Of a DNA stretch of 64,000 nucleotides, positions 1 through 7,759 are shown one piece after another (position 1 is the stretch's first letter; every line of letters begins with the position of its first letter). The notes beneath the pieces were generated by a model that ran no database searches, had not been told where the DNA came from, and saw only the letters and a program-made list of their open reading frames with translations. The position numbers and the translations under genes are program-made. This DNA is from Caballeronia arvi (lineage in GTDB: Bacteria; Pseudomonadota; Gammaproteobacteria; Burkholderiales; Burkholderiaceae), in assembly GCF_001544695.2 (NCBI RefSeq), contig NZ_FCOM02000018.1, forward strand, positions 62,001-126,000. Reading direction: 5' to 3'.

Positions 1-32
1 CTCCGTGACAGGGACAGGGTTTTGGAACCGCA

Positions 33-61
33 CAACAGACAAAGGCCGCCCGAGGGCGGCC
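33..61 (-). terminator. Rho-independent terminator of the serine hydrolase gene
   Basis: A perfect 8-bp stem (GGCCGCCC / GGGCGGCC, 44-61) with a 2-nt loop. On the minus strand it is followed by a T-rich stretch (TTTGTCTGTT). It lies about 30 bases past the stop of the minus-strand hydrolase, as expected for its terminator. Confidence 0.6.
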
Positions 62-88
62 ATACATGCTTTTTATGAACCAGTGCAA

Positions 89-712
89 TCAGCCGTAAGC
101 GCGTTGCGCCTCCTCTTCGTATTCAGGCGACGCACGGCGCGCGAGCGTTTCGACGAAATGCTTCGCGAGCGGCCAGGGTCCGAAACCCGCAGCCGTGTTG
201 ATATGCCCCGCCTTGCCGAGATTCACGAACGCGCTGTTCCAGCGCTGCGCGAGCGTGCGCGCTTCGTCGAGCGGCATCCACGGATCGGTCTCGCTGCCGA
301 CGACGAGCGAAAGCGTATCGAGCCTGCGCGCGCTGAACGCGCCCGCGAAACGGAACTTCGCCGGACTCGCGGGCGCGACGAACAGCACGCCCTTCACTTG
401 CGCGGCCTGCGCGTGAAAGGCGCCCGCGTGCGAGAGCGCATGCGCGGTCGCGAGACATCCGAAGCTATGCGCCGCGATCACGACGGGACCGTCGATGCCC
501 GCGATCACATCGCGCACAGCATCGCTCCAGATCGCCAGATTGGGCGTGTCCCAGGCTCGCTGTTCGACGCGCCGCGCGCCGGGCAGCTCGCGTTCCAGCC
601 AGCTCTGCCAATGCGCGTCCTCGCTTCCGTACAGTCCGGGCACGGTCACGAGCGTCACCGACAAAGACGCCGACAACGACGACGTCACGTTCCCCACGCT
701 GCGCTCACTCAT
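89..712 (-). CDS. RBBP9/YdeN-type serine hydrolase (alpha/beta hydrolase)
   Basis: Predicted 207-residue cytoplasmic alpha/beta hydrolase of the RBBP9/YdeN (Ser_hydrolase) family; substrates of bacterial members are mostly unknown. The catalytic triad is visible: Ser in the elbow AAHSFGCLA, Asp in SETDPWM and His in GKAGHIN near the C-terminus. The N-terminal VTVPGLYGSEDAHWQSWLE is the usual first strand and loop (G-x-x-x-S-x-x-x-H-W). I chose the ATG at 712 (MSERSV); the open frame runs far upstream but that part is antisense to the gntR gene. About 20 residues precede the family core, so a start further downstream is possible. It is divergent from the GntR regulator gene. Confidence 0.85.
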   Translation of the reverse strand: MSERSVGNVTSSLSASLSVTLVTVPGLYGSEDAHWQSWLERELPGARRVEQRAWDTPNLAIWSDAVRDVIAGIDGPVVIAAHSFGCLATAHALSHAGAFHAQAAQVKGVLFVAPASPAKFRFAGAFSARRLDTLSLVVGSETDPWMPLDEARTLAQRWNSAFVNLGKAGHINTAAGFGPWPLAKHFVETLARRASPEYEEEAQRAYG

Positions 713-826
713 CTTCGATCCTCGCTGCGACTCGAACTGGTCAGACTCCATTCTCGATGAGCGCGCGATCGCGGCTAACCAATATTTCGTCATTTGTTTA
801 TGGCGATGGGAGGCGAAGCGCATCGC

Positions 827-832
827 TATAAT
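827..832 (+). promoter_or_regulatory. Perfect -10 box (TATAAT) immediately before gntR
   Basis: TATAAT lies only 6 bases upstream of the chosen gntR start codon (839). A transcript starting the usual 6-8 bases after the box would begin at or next to the ATG, which would make the mRNA leaderless. I see no good -35 hexamer at 16-18 bp, so the promoter assignment is tentative. Confidence 0.4.
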
Positions 833-838
833 CGCTCC

Positions 839-1624
839 ATGCCGACCCGCCGCCCGACCGTCTCGCTCGACTCGCACGTTCCGCTCTACACGCAAATCAA
901 GGACGTGCTGCGCACCGGCATTCTCGATGGCCGCTATCCGCCGATGAGCCGCATGCCGTCCGAAAGCGAGCTTCAGACGATGTTCGACGTCAGCCGCATC
1001 ACGATCCGCCAGGCGCTCGGCGATCTGCAAAAGGAAGGGCTGATCTTCAAGGTTCACGGCAAGGGCTCGTTCGTGTCGCAGCCTAAGGCGTTTCAGAACG
1101 TGACGTCGTTGCAGGGGTTCGCCGAAGCGATGGCGGAAAGCGGGCACGAGATCGTGAATCGCGTCGTGCAACTGCGCTTCGTGCCCGCGCCCGCCGACGT
1201 CGCCGCACGGCTCGACGTTGAAGAAGGCTCGAGCGTCGCCGAGATTCATCGCGTGCGGCTGCTCAATCGCTCGCCCGTTTCCTATGAAGTGACCTTTCTG
1301 CCCGAAGCGATCGGCCGGCGTCTGAAGCGCGCGGATCTCGCCACGCGCGATATCTTCCTGATGCTCGAAAACGACTGCGCGGTACCGCTCGGCCATGCGG
1401 ATCTCGCCATCGACGCCATCGCGGCCGCCTCGGAGATCGCCGCCGCGCTCGATGTGAAGAAAGGCGCACCGCTCTTGCGCATCGAGCGCCTCACGCATGA
1501 TGCCGCGGGCAAGCCCATCGACTTCGAATATCTGTATTTCCGCGGCGATACGTTCCAGTACCGGCTGCGCATCGATCGCGAGCGCGTTATTCGAAGCAGG
1601 CACAAGCAAAGCAAAAACAATTGA
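839..1624 (+). CDS. GntR family transcriptional regulator (HutC/UTRA type)
   Basis: 261 residues. The N-terminal winged helix of the GntR family is clear (VPLYTQIKDVLRTGIL, then MPSESELQTMFDVSRITIRQ and the wing HGKGSFVSQP). A C-terminal UTRA ligand-binding domain (about residues 90-250) contains the typical SVAEIHRVRL...PVSYEVTFLP and DFEYLYFRGDTFQYR signatures. Such regulators usually repress neighbouring genes and are released by a small-molecule effector. It precedes the flavoprotein/ABC operon by 68 bases, and a 16-bp palindrome in that gap is its likely operator. The start at MPTRRP is preferred on family alignment; an in-frame upstream start at 794 would overlap the TATAAT box. Confidence 0.9.
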   Translation: MPTRRPTVSLDSHVPLYTQIKDVLRTGILDGRYPPMSRMPSESELQTMFDVSRITIRQALGDLQKEGLIFKVHGKGSFVSQPKAFQNVTSLQGFAEAMAESGHEIVNRVVQLRFVPAPADVAARLDVEEGSSVAEIHRVRLLNRSPVSYEVTFLPEAIGRRLKRADLATRDIFLMLENDCAVPLGHADLAIDAIAAASEIAAALDVKKGAPLLRIERLTHDAAGKPIDFEYLYFRGDTFQYRLRIDRERVIRSRHKQSKNN

Positions 1625-1662
1625 TTCCAACGCGGTTCGCACGCTTCTAGAATCTGGTCCTG

Positions 1663-1678
1663 ACTTGTCATAACAAGT
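1663..1678 (+). promoter_or_regulatory. Perfect palindrome, candidate GntR operator
   Basis: ACTTGT-CATA-ACAAGT has 6-bp perfect arms around a 4-bp centre, 14 bp upstream of the flavoprotein ATG. A TAGAAT box at 1648-1653 with a weak TTCCAA 17 bp upstream could be the promoter; the palindrome would then sit at about +4 to +19, where a bound repressor would block transcription. The symmetry is seen; GntR binding is inferred. Confidence 0.5.
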
Positions 1679-1692
1679 AGCGATTCCAGATC

Positions 1693-3429
1693 ATGCAGAC
1701 CCACGAACTCGAATACGACATCGTCGTCGTTGGCGGCGGCACGGCCGGCCCGATGGCTGCCATCAAGGCGAAACTGCGCGACCCGAAGCTGCGCGTGCTG
1801 CTCATCGACAAGGCGCACGTGAAGCGCAGCGGCGCGATCTCGATGGGGATGGACGGCCTGAACAACGCCATCATCCCCGGCCATGCGACGCCCGAGCAGT
1901 ACACGAAGGAAATCACCGTGGCGAACGACGGCATCGTCAATCAGGCCACCGTCTATGCGTATGCGCGGCACAGCTTCAAGACCATCGAAGAGCTCGACCG
2001 CTGGGGCGTGAAGTTCGAGAAGGATCACACGGGCGACTATGCGGTGCGCAAGGTGCATCACATGGGCGCCTATGTCCTGCCGATGCCCGAAGGCCACGAT
2101 GTGAAGAAGGTGCTCTATCGCCAGTTGAAGCGTGCGCGCGTGGAGATCACGAATCGCGTCGTCGCGACGCGTCTGCTCAATGCGCCGAACGGTGAAATAG
2201 CCGGCGTGATGGGCTTCGATTGCCGCACTGCCGACTTCTACGTGATCCGCGCGAAAGCCGTGATTCTCTGCTGCGGCGCGGCCGGACGTCTGGGCTTGCC
2301 GGCATCGGGCTATCTGATGGGCACCTACGAGAACCCGACCAACGCCGGCGACGGCTACGCGATGGCGTATCACGCGGGCGCGGAGCTCGCGAATCTCGAG
2401 TGCTTCCAGATCAATCCGCTCATCAAGGACTACAACGGCCCCGCATGCGCCTACGTGACGGGACCGCTCGGCGGCTATACGGCCAACGGCCGGGGCGAGC
2501 GCTTCATCGAATGCGATTACTGGAGCGGTCAGATGATGTGGGAGTTCTATCAGGAACTCCAGAGCGGCAACGGCCCGGTGTTTCTCAAGCTCGATCATCT
2601 CGCGGAGGAAACGATACAGACCATCGAGACCATCCTGCACACCAACGAGCGCCCGAGCCGCGGACGCTTTCACGCGCGGCGCGGCAACGACTATCGCACG
2701 CGCATGATCGAGATGCATATCTCGGAGATCGGCTTGTGCAGCGGCCACAGCGCATCGGGCGTATGGGTCGACGAGTACGCGCGCACCTCCGTGCAAGGCC
2801 TCTACGCAGCAGGCGACATGGCCGCCGTGCCGCACAACTACATGCTCGGCGCGTTCACGTATGGCTGGTTCGCCGGTGAAGATGCCGCCGCGCATGTCGC
2901 AGGCCGCGCGTTGCCCGCGCTCGATGTATCGCAGGTCGAACGCGAACGCGCCCGCGTTTTCGCGCCGCTGTCACGCGCGCATGGCCTGCCGCCCGCGCAG
3001 GTCGAATACAAGCTGCGCCGCTTCGTGAACGAGTATCTGCAGCCGCCGAAGGTCACGCGCCGCATGGAGATCGGCCTGCAACGCTTCGCCGAGATTCGCG
3101 AGGATGTCGAACATCTGGGCGCCGCCGATCCGCACGAGCTGATGCGTGCCGCCGAAGTCGCCGCGATTCTCGATTGCGCCGAGATGGCCGCGCGCGCGTC
3201 GCTGTATCGCACGGAGAGCCGCTGGGGGCTGTATCACCATCGCGTCGATCATCCCGAGCGCAACGACGACGAATGGTTCTGTCACACGCATCTGAAGAAG
3301 GATGATGCGGGACGCATGACCTCGTTCAAGAAAGCCGTGGAACCCTACGTGGTTCCCATCGACGAGTCCGAGCGCGGCGCGTATTCGCGTCTGCGCGTGG
3401 CTCGCGCATCGCAGCCGGTCGCTGCCTAG
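1693..3429 (+). CDS. AprA-like FAD flavoprotein (fumarate reductase/APS reductase alpha family)
   Basis: 578 residues of the fumarate reductase/succinate dehydrogenase/adenylylsulfate reductase flavoprotein superfamily. The dinucleotide-binding motif VVVGGGTAGPMAA is at residues 12-24. The stretch KRSGAISMGMDGLNN at about residue 43 resembles the corresponding RSGA...N region of APS reductase alpha (AprA) better than that of SdhA or FrdA. A C-terminal helical domain includes SRWGLYHHRVDHPERND. The next gene encodes an AprB-like ferredoxin 11 bp away, so the two probably form an alpha-beta redox enzyme. Linkage to a sulfonate/nitrate-type ABC importer suggests that the enzyme acts on an imported, perhaps sulfur-containing, compound. 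The substrate is not known and dissimilatory APS reduction is unlikely in this kind of organism. Confidence 0.8.
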   Translation: MQTHELEYDIVVVGGGTAGPMAAIKAKLRDPKLRVLLIDKAHVKRSGAISMGMDGLNNAIIPGHATPEQYTKEITVANDGIVNQATVYAYARHSFKTIEELDRWGVKFEKDHTGDYAVRKVHHMGAYVLPMPEGHDVKKVLYRQLKRARVEITNRVVATRLLNAPNGEIAGVMGFDCRTADFYVIRAKAVILCCGAAGRLGLPASGYLMGTYENPTNAGDGYAMAYHAGAELANLECFQINPLIKDYNGPACAYVTGPLGGYTANGRGERFIECDYWSGQMMWEFYQELQSGNGPVFLKLDHLAEETIQTIETILHTNERPSRGRFHARRGNDYRTRMIEMHISEIGLCSGHSASGVWVDEYARTSVQGLYAAGDMAAVPHNYMLGAFTYGWFAGEDAAAHVAGRALPALDVSQVERERARVFAPLSRAHGLPPAQVEYKLRRFVNEYLQPPKVTRRMEIGLQRFAEIREDVEHLGAADPHELMRAAEVAAILDCAEMAARASLYRTESRWGLYHHRVDHPERNDDEWFCHTHLKKDDAGRMTSFKKAVEPYVVPIDESERGAYSRLRVARASQPVAA

Positions 3430-3440
3430 GAGAAGAAAAC

Positions 3441-3686
3441 ATGGCCCTCGTGCCCCGTGAAGCGCGCCTGCGCTCGAGCCTGCCCGTGATGATCGACGAA
3501 GACAAGTGCATCGCCGACAAGGGCTGTACCGTCTGTATCGACGTCTGTCCGATGGACCTGCTCGCGATCGATCCCGATACCGGCAAGGCCTTCATGAAGT
3601 TCGACGAATGCTGGTACTGCATGCCCTGCGAGCGCGACTGTCCGACCAATGCCGTGCATGTCGACATTCCCTATCTTCTTCGATGA
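3441..3686 (+). CDS. AprB-like 4Fe-4S ferredoxin
   Basis: 81 residues with two cysteine clusters. The first is CIADKGCTVCIDVCP, in which the extra residues between cysteines match the insertion seen in AprB. The second is CWYCMPCERDCP. It probably binds two [4Fe-4S] clusters and serves as electron-transfer subunit of the preceding flavoprotein. AprB of sulfate reducers is about 150 residues; the C-terminal tail that wraps AprA is missing here. A strong ribosome site (AGGAGA) lies 8 bases before the ATG, and the following importer gene starts 18 bases after the stop. Confidence 0.85.
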   Translation: MALVPREARLRSSLPVMIDEDKCIADKGCTVCIDVCPMDLLAIDPDTGKAFMKFDECWYCMPCERDCPTNAVHVDIPYLLR

Positions 3687-3704
3687 CGAGACAAGGATTC
3701 GCCC

Positions 3705-5111
3705 ATGAAACGAACGCTCTTTATCGCGCTCGCGGCCGCGCTCTTCGCAGGCGCCGCGGAGGCGGACACGATCCGCATCGCCATCGGCACGCAGGACACG
3801 ACGATCAACACCGCGGCGGGCGGCGCGCTGATCCGCGAGCTGCATCTGCTCGAAAAGTACCTGCCGCACGATGGCAAATACAAGGACGCGCAATACGACA
3901 TCCAGTGGAAGAACTTCACGAGCGGCGCGCCGATCACGAATGAAATGGTCGCGGGCAAGCTCGACTTCGGCTCGATGGCGGACTTCCCCGGCGTGTTGAA
4001 CGGCGTCGCGAACCAGAAGGCGGGCAAGTGCAGCATCTTCATCAGCGTGTTGTCGGGCAGCGTGCGGGGCAGCGGCAACGGCATCGTCGTGCCGACGGAC
4101 TCGCCCGCGCAGTCCATCGCCGATCTCAAGGGCAAGACCATTTCGGTGCCGTTCGCGTCGACCTCGCACGGCATGCTGCTGCGCGCCGTCGCGGCGCAAG
4201 GCTGGGACCCGGAGCGCAACGTGAACATCGTCACGCAGGCGCCGGAAGTGGCCGGGCCCGCGTTGCAGACGCACAAGATCGACGCGCATGCGGACTTCGT
4301 GCCCTTCGCCGAGCTGTTTCCGTATCGCGGCTTCGCGCGCAAGATCTACGACGGCTCGCAGGCGGGTGCGGCGACGCTGCACGGCACGCTCGTCGAGAAG
4401 GACTATGCGCAGAAGTATCCGGAGATCGTCGTCGCTTATCTGCGCGCGGCGATCGAAGCGAATCGCCTGCTCACGGCGGAGCCCGAGGAATACAGCGAGC
4501 TGATCGCGAAGGTCACGGGCATCGAGCCTGAAGTCGATTATCTGTTTCATGGCCCGCTCGGTCTTCAGACGCGCGATCTCACGTGGACGCCCGAGTATCG
4601 CAAGGCTGTGCAGACCTCGTTCGACACGCTCAAGCTGCTCAAGCGCGCGGACGGCGATCTGAATGCGAACAGCTTCATCGACGACACGTATCTGCGCGCA
4701 GCCTTCAAGGCCGAACATCTCGACTACGAAGCGGCATTGCGCAACTATGCGCCGACGCCGCTCGTCGCGAACGACGCGCTGACCGGCAAGCCGATCGCGA
4801 AGACCGATCGCGTTGCGCAGATCTGGGTGCGCGGCGAGCCGAAAGTGCGCAGCTATGCGTCGCCGGAAGAAGCGGTGCGCGAGCTCGTCACGCTCGAACG
4901 CGATGGCCGGCAGGTGCGCGCGTTCTATGCGCAGGATCGCGAGAGCGGCATCAAGCTGCTCGGCAATCAGGCGTGGTTCGCGAAGACCGGCGACGGCCAG
5001 TTGAACGCGTTTCTGCTGAAGGATCGCGCGCAAGCCTGGGCGAACGCGCATGGCGGACAGGTGCTCGATTTCGCCGCCGTGCGCCAGCCCACCGCGCTCG
5101 CGAACCGCTGA
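3705..5111 (+). CDS. ABC transporter substrate-binding protein (SsuA/NMT1-like) with C-terminal extension
   Basis: 468 residues with a Sec signal peptide (MKRTLFIALAAALFAGAAEA, cleavage near residue 20). Residues about 24-345 form a periplasmic binding protein of the nitrate/sulfonate/taurine type (DLKGKTISVPFASTSHG is characteristic). Family members are usually 310-350 residues. The extra 115 or so C-terminal residues, from about 350 (IWVRGEPKVRSYASPEEAV) to QVLDFAAV, look like a separate small domain that recalls NosL, but no Cys is present and the match is only by eye. It is the first gene of a three-gene importer in the same operon as the AprAB-like pair. Confidence 0.85.
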   Translation: MKRTLFIALAAALFAGAAEADTIRIAIGTQDTTINTAAGGALIRELHLLEKYLPHDGKYKDAQYDIQWKNFTSGAPITNEMVAGKLDFGSMADFPGVLNGVANQKAGKCSIFISVLSGSVRGSGNGIVVPTDSPAQSIADLKGKTISVPFASTSHGMLLRAVAAQGWDPERNVNIVTQAPEVAGPALQTHKIDAHADFVPFAELFPYRGFARKIYDGSQAGAATLHGTLVEKDYAQKYPEIVVAYLRAAIEANRLLTAEPEEYSELIAKVTGIEPEVDYLFHGPLGLQTRDLTWTPEYRKAVQTSFDTLKLLKRADGDLNANSFIDDTYLRAAFKAEHLDYEAALRNYAPTPLVANDALTGKPIAKTDRVAQIWVRGEPKVRSYASPEEAVRELVTLERDGRQVRAFYAQDRESGIKLLGNQAWFAKTGDGQLNAFLLKDRAQAWANAHGGQVLDFAAVRQPTALANR

Positions 5112-5118
5112 GGCGAAC

Positions 5119-5934
5119 ATGGCGACGCTCGCTTATTCCACTCCATCGCTGCTTCGCTCGCGCGGCGCGCGCGCCGGCGTGCAGTGGGCGTCGCTCGCGC
5201 TGTGCCTTCTGCTCTGGCATCTCGCGACGACGTATCGCTGGAACCTCGGCATCGTCACCTTCGAGAACGTGCCGACGCCAGCCGATACACTCGCGGCCAT
5301 CGTCGATCTTGCGCATTCGCCGAAGCTGATCTCCGATCTCGCGAGCAGCGTGCGGCGCATCGCGGCGGGTTATGTGGGCGCGGCCGTGAGCGGCGTGTTG
5401 CTCGGCCTCGCGATCGGACGTTCGCAATGGTCGCGTCTCGCGCTGCTCACGCCGCTCGAAGTGTTGCGGCCGATTCCCGCCGTCGCGTGGATTCCGCTCG
5501 CGATCCTGATGTTCCCATCCTCGGAAATGTCGATGATCTTCATCACCTTCACCGGCGCGTTCTTTCCGATCCTGCTCGGCACGATACACGGCGTCGAAGG
5601 CGTCGAGCCGCGGCTCGTGTCGTCGGCGCGCAGCCTGGGCGCGAGCCATCGCGTGATCCTGCGCGAAGTGATCCTGCCGGGCGCCGCGCCCGCGATCGTC
5701 ACCGGTCTCGCGATCGGCATGGGCACGTCGTGGTTCTGTCTCGTCACCGCCGAGATGATCTCGGGGCAATTCGGCATCGGCTATTACACGTGGCAGTCGT
5801 ACACGGTGCAGCGTTATCCCGATGTGGTCGTCGGCATGTTGCTGATCGGCCTGCTCGGCATGGGCAGCAGCGCGCTCGTGCGCATCGCCGGAAAGCGCCT
5901 CACGCCGTGGCTCGCCGCCGGGAGAAGCCGATGA
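5119..5934 (+). CDS. ABC transporter permease (SsuC/TauC type)
   Basis: 271 residues with six predicted membrane segments. The EAA-type cytoplasmic loop is clear (VEPRLVSSARSLGASHRVILREVILPGAAP). It belongs to the nitrate/sulfonate/taurine import permeases and should pair with the ATPase encoded next. The ATG at 5119 is chosen because the open frame upstream overlaps the preceding binding-protein gene by many codons. It starts 7 bases after that gene's stop, and its own stop overlaps the ATPase start (ATGA). Confidence 0.92.
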   Translation: MATLAYSTPSLLRSRGARAGVQWASLALCLLLWHLATTYRWNLGIVTFENVPTPADTLAAIVDLAHSPKLISDLASSVRRIAAGYVGAAVSGVLLGLAIGRSQWSRLALLTPLEVLRPIPAVAWIPLAILMFPSSEMSMIFITFTGAFFPILLGTIHGVEGVEPRLVSSARSLGASHRVILREVILPGAAPAIVTGLAIGMGTSWFCLVTAEMISGQFGIGYYTWQSYTVQRYPDVVVGMLLIGLLGMGSSALVRIAGKRLTPWLAAGRSR

Positions 5935-6761
5935 GCGCGGGCCGCATCGATCTCGAAGCGCTCGGCATCGCACTGGGCGAAGGCGCGCACGCATTCACCG
6001 CCGTGCGCGATGTGAACGCGGTCATCGAACCGGGCGAGTTCGTGTGCGTGCTCGGTCCGTCGGGCTGCGGCAAGTCGACCTTGCTCGCGGCGCTGGCAGG
6101 CCACGTCGCTGCGAACGCGGGACGCGCGATGCTCGACGGCAAGCCGATCGGCGCACCGCATCCCGAGCGCGGCATGGTTTTTCAGCAGCACACGCTGCTG
6201 CCGTGGCGCAAGACGCTCGACAACGTCGCGTTCGGCCTCAAGATGCGCGGCGTGAGCAAGCGCGAGCGGCATCGCCGCGCACAGGCCCTGCTCGATCGCG
6301 TCGGGCTCGGCGCGTTCGCGGACCGTTATCCCGAGCAGCTATCGGGCGGCATGCAGCAGCGCGCGGAGATCGCGCGCGCGATGCTCAACGAGCCGCGCGT
6401 GCTGTTGATGGACGAGCCTTTCGGCGCACTCGATGCGCAAACGCGCGCAATGATGCAGGCGTTGCTGCTCGATGTATGGAGCGAGCATCGCCCGACTGTC
6501 GTGTTCGTCACGCATGACATCGACGAGGCGCTGTTTCTCGCGGACCGCATTCTCGTGATGAGCCAGAGCCCCGGCACCGTGCTCGAAGAACTGCGCGTGC
6601 CGTTCGCGCGTCCGCGCGAGCGCGACCTCGTCACGGAGCCCGCATTCGTCGCGTTGAAGCGGCGCTGTCTCGCGTTGCTTCGTCACCCGCAAGCGGGCGC
6701 ATCGGTTACGTCGAGCGACGCGCCTGCGCGCATCGACATCACACGTTCGGTCTATTCATGA
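5931..6761 (+). CDS. ABC transporter ATP-binding protein (SsuB/TauB type)
   Basis: 276 residues. Walker A is GPSGCGKST, the Q-loop region is MVFQQHTLLPW, the signature is LSGGMQQR and Walker B is VLLMDEPFGALD, followed by the switch histidine in FVTHDID. It should energise import through the preceding permease. Both gene junctions are 4-base ATGA overlaps, so it is translationally coupled to the permease and to the HEAT-repeat gene. Confidence 0.95.
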   Translation: MSAGRIDLEALGIALGEGAHAFTAVRDVNAVIEPGEFVCVLGPSGCGKSTLLAALAGHVAANAGRAMLDGKPIGAPHPERGMVFQQHTLLPWRKTLDNVAFGLKMRGVSKRERHRRAQALLDRVGLGAFADRYPEQLSGGMQQRAEIARAMLNEPRVLLMDEPFGALDAQTRAMMQALLLDVWSEHRPTVVFVTHDIDEALFLADRILVMSQSPGTVLEELRVPFARPRERDLVTEPAFVALKRRCLALLRHPQAGASVTSSDAPARIDITRSVYS

Positions 6762-7759
6762 CGCACACCCATCCTCGTTTCGATGACATCACCGACGACG
6801 CCCTCGCCGCGCGTCTTGCAGCGCGTTTGGCAGACAAGGACGCCGCCGTGCGCCGACTCGCCGTGATCGAAGCCGCCGATCTCGAAGACGAAGCATGGCT
6901 GCCTTTGCTCGCCGACGTGTTGCGCCACGACACCGATGCCGATGTGCGCCTGACCGCGGCGCAACGCCTGAGCGCATGGGACACGATCGAAGTCGTCGAT
7001 GCGCTGTGCGCCGCGCTCGCCGACACCGATACGCCGACACGCGATGCCGCCGCCAATAGCCTCACTGCGCTGAAAGATCCCGCGGCAGGCGAACGCCTGT
7101 TGCCGCATCTCGCCGATGCCGATACGTTCGCACGCGCCGCGCTGTTGCGTGCGTTGCGCGAGCTGCGCCTGACGAATGCGGCCGGGCCTGCGCTCGCGGC
7201 TTTGTCGGATGCATCGCCCGAGGTGAGGCGCGAGGCCGTCGGCGTGCTGGGCTGGCTGCGTCATGCGAACGCGTTGCCGCAACTGACGCAACTCGCACGC
7301 GACGATGATTCCGCCGACGTGCGTCACGCCGCCGTCGGTGCACTCGGATTCGCCACCGACGACAGCGTGCTCGGCCCTTTGATCCACGCGCTATCCGATG
7401 ACGAATGGCGCGTGCGCGAGGAAGCCGCGGCGACGCTGGGCAAGCTGCGTCTCGCGGCGTCGCGCGATGCGCTCGAAAGCGCGCTCGCCGACGACTACTG
7501 GCAAGTCACGCTGCAGGCGGCGCGCGCGCTCGGGCGTCTGCGCGATGCGGCGAGCACGCACGCCGTAGCGGAGTTATTGACGTTTCCGGTCAGCAACGTG
7601 CGCAAGGAAGCCGCGCTCGCGCTCGGCGAACTCGGCAATGCCGATGCGCTCGCCGTGCTCGAAGCCGCGCTCGGCGACGGCGATCCCGAAGTGCGCAAGG
7701 CCGCGCGCATCGCGATTGCGCAGATCAGCGAGCGGCACGCTTCACATAGCGGGCGATGA
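6758..7759 (+). CDS. HEAT-repeat protein (PBS lyase type)
   Basis: 333 residues made almost entirely of 30-31-residue alpha-helical HEAT repeats of the PBS-lyase type. Recurrent units such as DPEVRKAARIAIAQI, SPEVRREAVGVLGWL and NVRKEAALALGELGN mark about ten repeats. There is no signal peptide or membrane segment. Such proteins are scaffolds; in cyanobacteria relatives attach bilins. Its start overlaps the ATPase stop by 4 bases, so it belongs to the AprAB-like/ABC operon and may assemble or regulate the redox enzyme (inference). The last 35 bases overlap the 3' end of convergent recQ. Confidence 0.88.
   Translation: MTHTHPRFDDITDDALAARLAARLADKDAAVRRLAVIEAADLEDEAWLPLLADVLRHDTDADVRLTAAQRLSAWDTIEVVDALCAALADTDTPTRDAAANSLTALKDPAAGERLLPHLADADTFARAALLRALRELRLTNAAGPALAALSDASPEVRREAVGVLGWLRHANALPQLTQLARDDDSADVRHAAVGALGFATDDSVLGPLIHALSDDEWRVREEAAATLGKLRLAASRDALESALADDYWQVTLQAARALGRLRDAASTHAVAELLTFPVSNVRKEAALALGELGNADALAVLEAALGDGDPEVRKAARIAIAQISERHASHSGR

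Noticed and set aside
712..1642. Very long minus-strand open frame continuing upstream of the serine hydrolase
   Set aside because: The upstream part is antisense to gntR and Arg/Ala-rich, the usual shadow of a high-GC gene.
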